From Pontibacter aquaedesilientis (GTDB taxonomy: Bacteria; Bacteroidota; Bacteroidia; Cytophagales; Hymenobacteraceae), in the NCBI RefSeq assembly GCF_014773225.1, contig NZ_JACXAJ010000002.1, positions 744,001 to 808,000 of the forward strand: a stretch of DNA of 64,000 bases, in the 5' to 3' direction. The translations under genes and the position numbers were made by a program. Below are positions 46,092-55,342 of the stretch, piece by piece. Each line of letters begins with the position of its first letter. The first letter of the stretch is position 1. Below the pieces are notes generated by a model that worked only from the letters and a program-made list of their open reading frames with translations, was not told where the DNA came from and made no database searches.

Positions 46092-46456
46092 GTGGACTTT
46101 TGTTAAATCAATATATGCCTGAATTGCATTAAAGTACATGGGCAAGTAGAGGATATATTGTACTATATATGTATTAATTAATTTTTAAATCTTAGTATAT
46201 ATACGGATGTCTATTATGTTAAATACGTGCAAATGTATGTATTTAATACTTATGTACTGCTTGAGTTGGGTTTTTGTTGGTTAATTATTGTGCGAAAAAC
46301 ACTCAGGAATGATCATTGAAATTGAACTTAAATTTGGTGGGGTTTTTGTAATAAGTCGTTTATATTCTAAATTTATTCGAAAGAGTTTTGTTTGAAAAAA
46401 TAGGTCAGAGTTGAAACGGCTTATTGAGTTATCATATAGTTAAGCTTCATTTATAA
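46092..46456. other. AT-rich non-coding gap between giants 2 and 3
   Basis: No credible gene. Strongly AT-rich (runs such as TATATATGTATTAATTAATT near 46160), in contrast to the flanking genes. It should contain the giant 2 promoter. Confidence 0.5.
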
Positions 46457-46490
46457 CAAAAAACGCAACCCATATGGGTTGCGTTTTTTG
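46457..46490 (-). terminator. Terminator after T9SS giant 3
   Basis: A perfect 15-bp inverted repeat (46457-46471, 46476-46490; arm CAAAAAACGCAACCC) around ATAT, giving a GC stem with six T on either strand. It lies 22 bp past the stop at 46513. Confidence 0.92.
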
Positions 46491-46512
46491 TTGCAAACAG
46501 GTGAAGTGAAAA

Positions 46513-49500
46513 TTAATTTTTAACAATGCGAGTACTGTGCTTCATATCCTTGCCTTGAATACTTAGGATGTAAACACCCGACTGCAGGTGATTCACACTA
46601 ACTTCGAAGGTGTTGATGCCTGGTTCTAGATTGATCTGCTGCTGAAGCACTCTCCTTCCACTCACATCGTACAATGCCAGTTCTGCTGACTGGGCTGCCG
46701 GAACTGAAATGGTAGCTTTCAGAATGTCAGATGCCGGGTTTGGATAAGCTTTCAGGGCTAGTTCGTTTGTAATGCCCTGGGCTGAAATTGCTACAACCTT
46801 GCTGAATTCAAAAGTACCATCGTAGTCTACCTGTCTTAAGCGGTAGTAGCTGACGCCTGCCATTGGGTTTTTATCCGTGAAGCTATACTTGTTGACTACG
46901 CTGCTGGTGCCTTTGCCCGTCACTACGCCAATTTTAGTGAAGTTGCGGCCATTCGTGCTGCGTTCAACATCGAAGCGTTCGTTATTGAGCTCCGATGCTG
47001 TTTGCCACTGCAGCAGCACTTGGCCGTTCTGTAAAGTGGCTTTGAATAGTGTCAGCTCTACAGGAAGTGGAGTGATTCGCTGCAATGTGATAGAGTTCGT
47101 CAACATAACGCTGCAGCCTGAAGTAGCGTTTTGAGCACGCACGGTGTAAGTCACACTTTCTGAAGTTACCTTTTCAGATACGAGCACGATATCACCGCCA
47201 TTTCCCATTACAGGAGAACCAATGTTTCTGTCTTCTATCATTAGTTGGTAAAGAACATTCACTTCGGATTTAACGACAACCAGGTTCTGCGTACCGTCCG
47301 TGTTTTGGCTCGATGTCTCTACGATCTCTAGATCCTTAGCAGGAAATCTATTTACGGTAATAGTCACATCATTGCTCATCTGACTGCTGCAGTTGGTAGG
47401 CGCTGTACCTGAGGTGGCCTGCACATAGTAGGTATAACTTCCCGCTGTGTTCAGAGCCGGCGTCTCCAGCGTGATCTGGCCGCCTGTGCCCGTCACGGCA
47501 GTGCCCACCGCGCTGTTGTCAGATTTGTTGCGGAGCTGGTAACTTACATTGGTCTGTGAGCTGCTCACGTTGATGAATGCCTTCGAGCCAACGCATACCT
47601 GGCTGTTTTGCGCTGTTACAGCATAGGCCGTAGGGTTAGGGTTCACCGTGATGTCGGCGGTGTTTGTCAATGCTATAGTACCGCAAGAAGAGCTAATGGC
47701 ATTCACCCGGATCCTCTGGCTAGTCGTGAGCGAGTAGGAGGTCAAGGAGATCTCACCGCCCGTGCCTGCCACCGCGTCGCTCAGATTAGCCGTGTTGGCG
47801 TCGTTGCGCAGTACATAGCTGATGCCGAGCTCTGAGTTGCTTACTCGGATAATGGCACTGCTGTTCTGACAGATCGCCGATGCGGCTGCCGACACTGCCA
47901 ATGTACTGTTAGGCGTTCTGTTCACCGTGATGGTAATGTCGCTGCTCACCTGGCTGCCGCAATTGGTAGGGGCAACGCCTGTGGCCTGCACGTAGTAGGT
48001 ATAGCTGCCTGCTGTAGTCAGGGCCGGCGTCTCCAGCGTGATCTGGCCGCCTGTGCCCGTCACGGCAGTACCCACCGCGCTGTTGTCAGATTTGTTGCGG
48101 AGCTGATAGCTAACTTTCGTCTGCGAACTGCTCACGTTGATGAACGCTTTGGACCCGGTGCACACCTGGTTGCTCTGCGCTGCGGCCGTGAAGGCCACTG
48201 GGTTCGGGTTCACCGTGATGGCAATGTCACCGCTCACCTGGCTGCCGCAGTTGGTTGGGGCAACGCCTGTGGCCTGCACGTAGTAGGTATAGCTGCCTGC
48301 TGTAGTCAGGGCAGGCGTCTCCAGCGTGATCTGGCCGCCTGTGCCTGTCACGGCAGTGCCTACCGCGCTGTTGTCAGATTTGTTGCGGAGCTGGTAGCTT
48401 ACGTTGCTTTGCGAGTTGCTTACGTTAACAAAGACCTTTGAACCGGCGCACACTTGGTTGCTCTGCGCCGCGGCCGTGAAGGCCACTGGATTAGGGTTTA
48501 CCGTGATGTCGACCGAGTTGTTAAGCAGCGCTGAGTTGCAGATAGAACTTCCGGTGTTCCTGGCCAACACGCGTATTTTCTGGCTGGCAGAGAGCGCATA
48601 AGAGGTCAGGGAGATTTGATTGCCCGTTCCTGTTACTGCGGCGCTCAGGTCAGCGGTGTTGGCGTCGTTGCGCAGTACGTAACTGATGCCTGGCTCTGAG
48701 TTGCTGATGCGGATAATGGCGCTACTGTTTTGGCAGATCGTTGATGCGGCTGCTGTAACTGCTAGGTCATTGGCAGGTGCTTTGTTTACTGTAATGGTCA
48801 CCTCGTTGCTCATTTGGGTACCACAGAACGTAGGTGCTATACCTGAGGTAGCCTGCACATAATAGGTGAAGTTGCCCGCTGTGGTCAGAACCGGCGTCTC
48901 CAGCGTAATCTGGCCGCCTGTGCCCGCCACAGCAGTGCCTACTGCGCTGTTGTCGGACTTGTTGCGAAGCTGGTAGCTTACGTTGCTTTGCGAGTTGCTT
49001 ACGTTGACAAAGGCTTTGGACCCGGTGCATACCTGGTTGCTCTGCGCCGCGACTGTAAAGGCAGAAGGGTTCGGGTTAACTGTGATATCAACCGAGTTGT
49101 TAAGCAGAACGGATCCGCATATAGGGCTTTCTCCGCGCATTGCTGACACCCGAATCTTCTGGCTGGCTGTAAGCGGGTAGGAGGTCAGGGAAATGTCAGT
49201 GCCCGTGCCCATCACTGCTGAGCTCAGGTCAGCCGTGTTGGCGTCGTTGCGCAACACGTAGCTGATGCCAGGCTCTGAGTTGCCGATTCGGATGATGGCG
49301 CTACTGTTTTGGCAGATAGCCGACGCGGCAGCTGTCACTGATTTCGTTCTGTCAGGTATTGTGGTCGAGCATTGCACCATCACACTGTTGGAGGCGGCAC
49401 TTTCGTTGGTGCCAATAGTACCAGAAGTGGCTGTCAGGATACCACCTGCATAAAGCAGTTTCTCGATGTCGCTTCCGCTAAGCCCCTCAATGGTCCAGTT

Positions 49501-51705
49501 TGTTGATGTGGATCTTACTTTGCCTAAATAGAAGCCGTCTATGTACAGATTGATATCCGTATTGGCAGGCCCGGTGCCTGAAACTGAAGTGGCTCCTTCT
49601 GTATAATTTCCGGTGATAACAGGTATAGCCGGTGCTGCAGTTACCGCGCTCACGGTCACTGAGTTGGATGCAGAACTGACACCCTTGCCCGCAGCTGTTG
49701 CTGTAGCTGTAACTGTATTGCCGGTGGCTAAAGTCGATGATGAAATACCACTTAGGGTCCAGTTGCCAAACGAATCCACAACCGGGCAAGAGGTACCGCA
49801 AATGGATGTACCATTACGCATAACCGTGATCACAGTGCCGGCAGGTTCTGTGGAAGTGCCTGATATGGAAGTTGCTCCTGCTCGTATGGGGCCATTTACA
49901 ATTGGTGCTGCAGTGATCTCGCTCACAACAGTACGCTGAACGGCAGAGCGTGCAGAGGCACATTCGCCTGCAGAAACAGCAAGCACGTTTACGATATCGC
50001 CAGCTTTAAAAACCAGGTTCGAAACCGTCCAAGTGCCAGTGCTCGACGCGACAGTTCGGTTGGCATACGTGCTGTTGATGAGGACTGAAACCGTAGCACC
50101 AGCAGGTGCCGTGCCATTAAGGCTTGATGTGCTTGCCGTGATTGTGCTTTGTGCCAGGGTAGGCGCAGCGGTATTAGTTTTTGTTTTGATACAAATATCG
50201 TTTGATCTCGCAGAGGCACATTTATTGTTTTCGAAGAGCACGGCATAGTAAGAACCTGCGCCTAAATCTCCGCTACCAGCGATACAGCCCTTGCCAGAGT
50301 TCGGGTTTGTTGCGCCTACTCCATCGGTGCAATTCCAGCCCCAGGTTCCATTGGCACTTACAGGTATGTCCGGTACACCTGCAGCAGGTGCTTCCGGTTC
50401 TCCCACTTTATAAATACGGATAATGCTTCCGGCTGCCACACCTGCCGGTACGGTGCCGATAAAGCCTTTGTCAGAACTATCGGTAATGGTGGGAGTTGCA
50501 CTTCGGTTACAAGTAAACGAAGGAGCATATACAACGGCTTCGTTCGATAAGTTGGAAACCGATTTGCCTGAAACGGTGGCTGTGGCTGTCAGTTTATCAC
50601 CGGCAACTAGTTCGCTGCCAGTTGGCAAGGTATAGGTCCAGGTGCCGTTGGAGCCGACAGTTGTAGTACCCAGCATCACACCATTTCGGTAAACTGTAAT
50701 AGTTGTTCCTGCTGGCTCCGAAGATGTACCGTTTACTCTCAACGGATTGGAGGAAGTGGACGTGCCGCTCGTGTAAGTTCCGGTGATGACAGGAGCATTA
50801 GCCCGAATAGCCGGGAAATCGCTAGAAGAAGAAGTGTTTAATGGCGAGGCCACCACATTCTGGATAATGTTGGTGAAAGCAGCCGCATAGTTGCCGGCGT
50901 ATAATCTGTCGTCTATGCCTCCCACATCCGAGATAGGACCGGCCAAGGCGCTGTGTTGCGCACTCATCACGGTGTTTGCCACCATACGCACCGGTGTGCT
51001 GGCTGTAAAAGACGGTATACGGCTGGTAATTTCTGAAAAGGGGATATAGAAATCGTAAAAGTAATCTGCACTACCGCCGTTGGTAGTATAGGCAATCGCT
51101 TTCTGGGCATATTGGTCATAAGGCAAGTTCACCAACTGCGAGCCAACTGCCGGAGAAGATACGCCATCGACGTTATACAGGCGAACCCCGAAACCAGTTG
51201 CCAGTACAATTTCTACCTCAAAACCAGGGTTGGCTGCGGTATAGTTCGGGTCGGCATTCGGCCCTGTGTTACCAAACTTGTTGTCTGTGTCAATCAGGAT
51301 GCTGTAACCCTTCGAATTGGGTGCTATACCTCCCAATCGGAATCGGAACATCAGGTTACCATTAGAGAGGTAGGTATAAACCGGATCCACGTTGCCGAAC
51401 AGGAATGCGAAATCGCTGAAGCCGTCGGTCGGTCCACGCAATAGGTCGCCCAGTACTTCACCAGCAGGCAGAGGCAAGGCCTTGTAGGGGATTTCACTTT
51501 CCTGCACATCATTAAATTTGAAGCCCGGAGGGGTGGCAGGGCTGGAAACATATCCGTCTCCGTTAGGGTCCAATACCGCCTTACCTGCTCCCAAGGCAGG
51601 CTTGACAATAAGGCCTTTGGTTTGTGCGCTAAGCTGTAGCGTTACTAAAAGGGTGAGTAAGAGACCAACCAATGTAGCTCTGACAATAGGTAAAATTTGA
51701 TTCAT
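46513..51705 (-). CDS. Giant T9SS-exported repeat protein 3
   Basis: A 1730-residue protein, the largest of the three. Signal peptide ATLVGLLLTLLVTLQLSAQ, then the shared N-terminal domain (AVLDPNGDGYVSSPATPPGF, SEIPYKALPLPAGE, LSNGNLMFRFRLGG, GYSILIDTDNKFG). It continues with Ig-like modules (VNGTSSEPAGTTITVYRNG). A block of seven near-identical ~95-residue modules of two types follows (starting AAASAICQNSSAII or AAQSNQVCTGSKAF; order A-B-A-B-B-A-B). Then an FnIII-like module and a T9SS tail (AYPNPASDILKATISVP...LQSGVYILSIQGKD...RIVKN). Probably a long surface fibre or adhesin; ligand unknown. Confidence 0.9.
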   Translation of the reverse strand: MNQILPIVRATLVGLLLTLLVTLQLSAQTKGLIVKPALGAGKAVLDPNGDGYVSSPATPPGFKFNDVQESEIPYKALPLPAGEVLGDLLRGPTDGFSDFAFLFGNVDPVYTYLSNGNLMFRFRLGGIAPNSKGYSILIDTDNKFGNTGPNADPNYTAANPGFEVEIVLATGFGVRLYNVDGVSSPAVGSQLVNLPYDQYAQKAIAYTTNGGSADYFYDFYIPFSEITSRIPSFTASTPVRMVANTVMSAQHSALAGPISDVGGIDDRLYAGNYAAAFTNIIQNVVASPLNTSSSSDFPAIRANAPVITGTYTSGTSTSSNPLRVNGTSSEPAGTTITVYRNGVMLGTTTVGSNGTWTYTLPTGSELVAGDKLTATATVSGKSVSNLSNEAVVYAPSFTCNRSATPTITDSSDKGFIGTVPAGVAAGSIIRIYKVGEPEAPAAGVPDIPVSANGTWGWNCTDGVGATNPNSGKGCIAGSGDLGAGSYYAVLFENNKCASARSNDICIKTKTNTAAPTLAQSTITASTSSLNGTAPAGATVSVLINSTYANRTVASSTGTWTVSNLVFKAGDIVNVLAVSAGECASARSAVQRTVVSEITAAPIVNGPIRAGATSISGTSTEPAGTVITVMRNGTSICGTSCPVVDSFGNWTLSGISSSTLATGNTVTATATAAGKGVSSASNSVTVSAVTAAPAIPVITGNYTEGATSVSGTGPANTDINLYIDGFYLGKVRSTSTNWTIEGLSGSDIEKLLYAGGILTATSGTIGTNESAASNSVMVQCSTTIPDRTKSVTAAASAICQNSSAIIRIGNSEPGISYVLRNDANTADLSSAVMGTGTDISLTSYPLTASQKIRVSAMRGESPICGSVLLNNSVDITVNPNPSAFTVAAQSNQVCTGSKAFVNVSNSQSNVSYQLRNKSDNSAVGTAVAGTGGQITLETPVLTTAGNFTYYVQATSGIAPTFCGTQMSNEVTITVNKAPANDLAVTAAASTICQNSSAIIRISNSEPGISYVLRNDANTADLSAAVTGTGNQISLTSYALSASQKIRVLARNTGSSICNSALLNNSVDITVNPNPVAFTAAAQSNQVCAGSKVFVNVSNSQSNVSYQLRNKSDNSAVGTAVTGTGGQITLETPALTTAGSYTYYVQATGVAPTNCGSQVSGDIAITVNPNPVAFTAAAQSNQVCTGSKAFINVSSSQTKVSYQLRNKSDNSAVGTAVTGTGGQITLETPALTTAGSYTYYVQATGVAPTNCGSQVSSDITITVNRTPNSTLAVSAAASAICQNSSAIIRVSNSELGISYVLRNDANTANLSDAVAGTGGEISLTSYSLTTSQRIRVNAISSSCGTIALTNTADITVNPNPTAYAVTAQNSQVCVGSKAFINVSSSQTNVSYQLRNKSDNSAVGTAVTGTGGQITLETPALNTAGSYTYYVQATSGTAPTNCSSQMSNDVTITVNRFPAKDLEIVETSSQNTDGTQNLVVVKSEVNVLYQLMIEDRNIGSPVMGNGGDIVLVSEKVTSESVTYTVRAQNATSGCSVMLTNSITLQRITPLPVELTLFKATLQNGQVLLQWQTASELNNERFDVERSTNGRNFTKIGVVTGKGTSSVVNKYSFTDKNPMAGVSYYRLRQVDYDGTFEFSKVVAISAQGITNELALKAYPNPASDILKATISVPAAQSAELALYDVSGRRVLQQQINLEPGINTFEVSVNHLQSGVYILSIQGKDMKHSTRIVKN
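47330..49345 (-). repeat. Seven tandem ~285-295 bp coding repeats, two types
   Basis: Boundaries, 5' to 3' on the minus strand, fall near 49345, 49060, 48765, 48485, 48200, 47905, 47625 and 47330. Types alternate A-B-A-B-B-A-B. The B copies beginning near 48485 and 48200 are almost identical over long stretches (TGCACGTAGTAGGTATAG recurs), which points to recent duplication or gene conversion and makes copy number likely to vary. Confidence 0.85.
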
Positions 51706-52012
51706 ACAAAAAGGTTATGGGGTTCAATGCTTGACTTTTGCACAGTCAATGAATTGATAGAGATAAGTCTAGCTCTGCATTGTCAGGAGGTCAATTGTGA
51801 CTATTGGAAGAAAAATAAATGCCATAAAATAAAGGCCTGTCAAGGGGATGGTATTTTAATGCAATTTTGTGTGTAATATGTTGGTAATCAGGTGTGATTT
51901 TTTTTCCAGGAAAATTTGGGGCGTACCCAAAAGGCTTATGGGTTCACAGAAAGGGGATTGGGTCATCCATTAATTGGAATTTTTATCCCAATAATGGAAA
52001 TATAGGACTGAG
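51706..52012. other. Non-coding gap between giant 3 and the ketosynthase gene
   Basis: No gene seen. It must hold the giant 3 promoter, but no full TTTG-N20-TAnnTTTG match was found. There is no terminator-like stem after the ketosynthase stop at 52013. Confidence 0.5.
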
Positions 52013-53215
52013 TTATTGAATAATGCGAAGCAAGAGACTCGCTGCATTCCCACCAAAACCGGCGGCATTAATCATGATACGACGCAGGCTGGTCGGGTAT
52101 TGATCGACAACAAGGAGAGGATATTTAGGGAATTGCAGTTGTTGATAGCGCAGCAAAATAAGGGCATATTGCAAGCTGAGCGCACCAGAGGCCCCCAAGG
52201 TATGCCCCACTAGCCATTTGTTTGTGGATAAGGCTGGTGTTTGGCCGCCGAACACCGCATTGATGGCCGCTAACTCTGCTTTGTCCCCTGATCGGGTGCC
52301 GGGTGTATGCGTAATGATCAGGTCGATGGATTGATCTTGCTGTGGCAGTTGCCGGATGGCCTGCCGCATGGATTTCTGAAAATTCAGGCCTTCCGTTGAA
52401 ATACCTGTCTTGCTGGTAATAGGCTCAAAGCCGAGTCCGACTGCTTCTACGATGACATCACCTGGCTGAAGCTCAACAGCGGTTACTTTCTCCAAAGCCA
52501 GTATACCTGCCCCTTCTCCCAGCACAAATGTGTTTTGCCTTGCCGCACCAAATGGCTGGCAGGGGTAAGGATGATCGTGGAGCTTAGAATAAATACCGAT
52601 GGCTTTCATTTGGGCGATGGTGAAGTCGGTAAGAGGTGCCTCGGTACCGCCAGCCAGAAATCGCTCAGCCATACCTGACTTTAGCCACGCTATACCGTTT
52701 GCAATAGCCATCAGCGCCGTGCTGCAGGTAATGGAGTGGCTGATTTGCGCCCCACCTGCATTGACAGCGTGTGCAACCCAACTGGACAAATTGCCTAAGG
52801 TGGTGGTAGGCGAGGAGGAGGCCGAAAGTTGTTCCTGCTGGAAAGCTTGAAAATACTGCTCAAACAGTCCGGTTGCCCCACGCGACGAGCCGATGTTAAC
52901 GGCCAAGTCATCTTGTTGCATTCCGTTTTCAGTTAACCAGCCAGCCTGCTGACAAGCCTGCCGGGCAGCGTAAATGGCCATGAGCACTGATCGGTCCAGC
53001 TGCCTGTACTCAGGATTGGAGTTAATCAGCCGCTCGAGTTCCAGTTCTGCTCCGGGTGGGAGTGCTGCAACAGGGGTAGGTTGATTTTGATGTTGAATGG
53101 TTTTAAAAGCAGGTATGCCGGAGTTGTAAGCATGCGCTATACCTGCTTCGTCGATACCAAGCGGTAAAATAGCGCCGAAGCCTCTTATCACGATATGTTC
53201 CTGTACATCTTCCAA
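52013..53215 (-). CDS. Beta-ketoacyl-ACP synthase (KAS I/II type) at the end of the biotin cluster
   Basis: A 400-residue thiolase-fold condensing enzyme. The Cys-His-His triad is complete: C164 in SITCSTALMAI, H303 in ITHTPGTRSGD and H338 in VGHTLGASGAL. This is FabB/FabF type, not the KAS III type of FabH/BioZ. There is no ATG: the start is TTG 53215 or GTG 53191. It lies 111 bp after bioA on the same strand, but a TACCTTTG element (53224-53231) just before the start may give it its own promoter. Its place suggests a role in building the pimeloyl chain for biotin; a role in pigment or lipid synthesis is the alternative. Confidence 0.88.
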   Translation of the reverse strand: MEDVQEHIVIRGFGAILPLGIDEAGIAHAYNSGIPAFKTIQHQNQPTPVAALPPGAELELERLINSNPEYRQLDRSVLMAIYAARQACQQAGWLTENGMQQDDLAVNIGSSRGATGLFEQYFQAFQQEQLSASSSPTTTLGNLSSWVAHAVNAGGAQISHSITCSTALMAIANGIAWLKSGMAERFLAGGTEAPLTDFTIAQMKAIGIYSKLHDHPYPCQPFGAARQNTFVLGEGAGILALEKVTAVELQPGDVIVEAVGLGFEPITSKTGISTEGLNFQKSMRQAIRQLPQQDQSIDLIITHTPGTRSGDKAELAAINAVFGGQTPALSTNKWLVGHTLGASGALSLQYALILLRYQQLQFPKYPLLVVDQYPTSLRRIMINAAGFGGNAASLLLRIIQ

Positions 53216-53223
53216 TCCGGTAG

Positions 53224-53273
53224 CAAAGGTAACAAATAGAACAATGAGAATGAGCAGACCTGTAGCGGTCTGT
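53224..53273 (-). promoter_or_regulatory. Hairpin and candidate -7 element between bioA and the ketosynthase gene
   Basis: CAGACC (53256-53261) pairs with GGTCTG (53268-53273), a small stem without T-run. TACCTTTG on the minus strand (53231-53224) fits TAnnTTTG, but it is so close to the TTG start that the message would be nearly leaderless. Confidence 0.3.
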
Positions 53274-53326
53274 GGGCAGAAGTGAAATTAACTCTTCAAT
53301 AACGGAAGGTATAGCGGCGGCTCTTG

Positions 53327-54643
53327 CTAATCGTGCAGGGTTGTCTGCGTGGGTGGTTCGAAATGGCGGGTACCGGTTATAATCTGCTGCATGCCCATTA
53401 TCGTTTCATAAATCAAGCCGAGCTGCTCATTGGTGATGCAATAGGGAGGAATCACATAGATGATGTTGCCCAAAGGACGAAGAATAACGCCCTGCTCTAA
53501 CGCGAAACTGTACAAGGTATCGCCCAATTTGTTGAAGTAGGAGGTGCCGTCGGCTTCAAACTCAACAGCCAGGATTGTTCCTTGCTGGCGTACCTGCTTT
53601 ACTTTTGGCAACTCCTTAATCCGCTCCGAAAACGCAGCATGCTGCTGACTTATGCGTTCAATATCGCCCTGAGTATTATCCAGTAACAGCAAGTCCATGC
53701 TAGCCAGGCCAGCTGCGCAGGCAACAGGGTTGCCGGTATAGCTGTGGCCGTGGAACAAGGTTTTTAACTTGTCGTCGCTCAGGAAGGCTTCGTAAATCTT
53801 CTCGTTGCAAGACGTGGCGCCCAATGCCATAGTGCCACCTGTCAGACCTTTGGACATAGTTACCATGTCTGGTTTGTGCTGGAGGTAGTCACTGGCGAAC
53901 AGGCGGCCAGTGCGGCCAAAGCCAGTCATTACCTCATCTGCAATGGCAAGGATGTTATGCTGCTGGCAAACAGCCAAGAGTTGATCCAGCACTTCCGGGG
54001 TATACATGACCATGCCGGCGGTGCCCAGCACAAGCGGCTCGTAAATGAAAGCGGCTACATCACCGTTAAGGGCGAAGGTTTGTAATTGCTCCACAGTTAC
54101 CTCTTCAGAACCAGGTATAGGCACCTCAATAAACTCAACCTCAAACAGGTATGACCAGAAAGGTGCCGTGAAGGCACTGCGGGCGCTGACGGCCATGGCC
54201 CCGAAGGTATCGCCGTGGTAACTGTCCCGGAAGGCGATAATCTTCCTCTTCGGTGTGTCCAGGTTTTGCCAGTATTGTATCGCCATTTTCAGCGCTACTT
54301 CTACGGCAGTTGAGCCGTTGTCGGAATAGAAGATGCGGCTTTGGCCTTGTGGCAAAATCTGGAGGAGTCGCTCGGCAAAAGTAACAGCGGCCGAGTGTGT
54401 AAAACCAGCGAAAATGACATGCTCCAGCGTTTGCAACTGCTCGGCTACTTTCCGGGCAATATAGGGGTGGGCATGTCCGTGCAGGTTTACCCACCACGAG
54501 GCTACCCCATCCACATAACTACTTCCGTCTTCGGCATACAGCATAGCGCCTTCACCCCTAACGATAGGTATAGGGAGTGCGGCCGTCTTCATTTGCGTGT
54601 ACGGATGCCAGATAACGTTATGGTCGCGTTCTGCTAGAGTCAA
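53327..54643 (-). CDS. bioA: Adenosylmethionine-8-amino-7-oxononanoate aminotransferase
   Basis: A 438-residue class III PLP aminotransferase that makes 7,8-diaminopelargonate with SAM as amino donor. It opens RDHNVIWHPYTQMKTA, where WHPYTQ is diagnostic of BioA. DGVASWWVNLHGHAHPYI, YSDNGSTAVEVALKMA, DEVMTGFGRTGRLFA and the PLP lysine in DMVTMSKGLTGGTM follow. The start is TTG at 54643; using the next Met would remove the conserved N-terminus. Third of the bioF-D-A run, 84 bp after bioD. Confidence 0.96.
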   Translation of the reverse strand: MTLAERDHNVIWHPYTQMKTAALPIPIVRGEGAMLYAEDGSSYVDGVASWWVNLHGHAHPYIARKVAEQLQTLEHVIFAGFTHSAAVTFAERLLQILPQGQSRIFYSDNGSTAVEVALKMAIQYWQNLDTPKRKIIAFRDSYHGDTFGAMAVSARSAFTAPFWSYLFEVEFIEVPIPGSEEVTVEQLQTFALNGDVAAFIYEPLVLGTAGMVMYTPEVLDQLLAVCQQHNILAIADEVMTGFGRTGRLFASDYLQHKPDMVTMSKGLTGGTMALGATSCNEKIYEAFLSDDKLKTLFHGHSYTGNPVACAAGLASMDLLLLDNTQGDIERISQQHAAFSERIKELPKVKQVRQQGTILAVEFEADGTSYFNKLGDTLYSFALEQGVILRPLGNIIYVIPPYCITNEQLGLIYETIMGMQQIITGTRHFEPPTQTTLHD

Positions 54644-54727
54644 TGTTGAATGAGTGAATCAGTGATTGCGTGAATTTTGTAGAGTTTAATCAATAGGCAA
54701 ACGCTTCGTATAACTTTTGTTACGAGT

Positions 54728-55342
54728 TTAGAGGTATCCTGTGAAATTCTTAGCGTACTCAGCCACAGCCTCCTGACAGAAGTCGGCTTCCTGGCGGATG
54801 GACGGCAAACGACGCAAACCGGTGTACTTGATGATAAAGTCTTCGGAGGTCTGGCTCTCCTCCCCGTTGAAGATGATGCCTGCCACTGGCACTTTTCTGT
54901 AGCGCAATACCTCGGCCGTGAGCAAAGTATGGTTGATGCTGCCAAGGTAGTTTCTGGAAACCAGGATCACCTCCAAGCCCAGTTGCTGCACTAAATCGAG
55001 CACCAAATAACGCTTGTTCAGCGGAACCATCAAACCACCCGCTCCTTCCACGATCAGGTTGTTCTGGGTTTCTGGCAAGTGCAAGCCATGCACATCGATT
55101 TCGATACCTTCTGCCGCTGCCGCCTTGTGTGGCGACGCCGCCATTTTAAGGCGGTAGGCTTCCGGGTGAAATACGGACTGCTCATTTGATACCAGACTCC
55201 TGACCATGTCTGTGTCGGTGAAATCGAGTCCTCCCGCCTGCACGGGTTTCCAGTAATCAGCTTGTAAGGCTTCGGTGAGAATGGCTGCGGCAACTGTCTT
55301 GCCAACGTCCGTTCCGATGCCTGTTACAAAATATCTTTTCAT
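54728..55342 (-). CDS. bioD: Dethiobiotin synthase
   Basis: A 204-residue ATP-dependent enzyme closing the ureido ring of dethiobiotin. P-loop GIGTDVGKTVAAAIL at residues 8-22, YWKPVQAGG, and VEGAGGLMVPLNKRY. Length is slightly short for the family (about 220) but all motifs are present. Its ATG overlaps the bioF stop by 4 bp (55339-55342), so the two are translationally coupled. Confidence 0.97.
   Translation of the reverse strand: MKRYFVTGIGTDVGKTVAAAILTEALQADYWKPVQAGGLDFTDTDMVRSLVSNEQSVFHPEAYRLKMAASPHKAAAAEGIEIDVHGLHLPETQNNLIVEGAGGLMVPLNKRYLVLDLVQQLGLEVILVSRNYLGSINHTLLTAEVLRYRKVPVAGIIFNGEESQTSEDFIIKYTGLRRLPSIRQEADFCQEAVAEYAKNFTGYL

Noticed and set aside
47330..49345. CRISPR-like or satellite repeat
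   Set aside because: The repeats are ~290 bp, in frame and encode Ig-like modules; there are no spacers.
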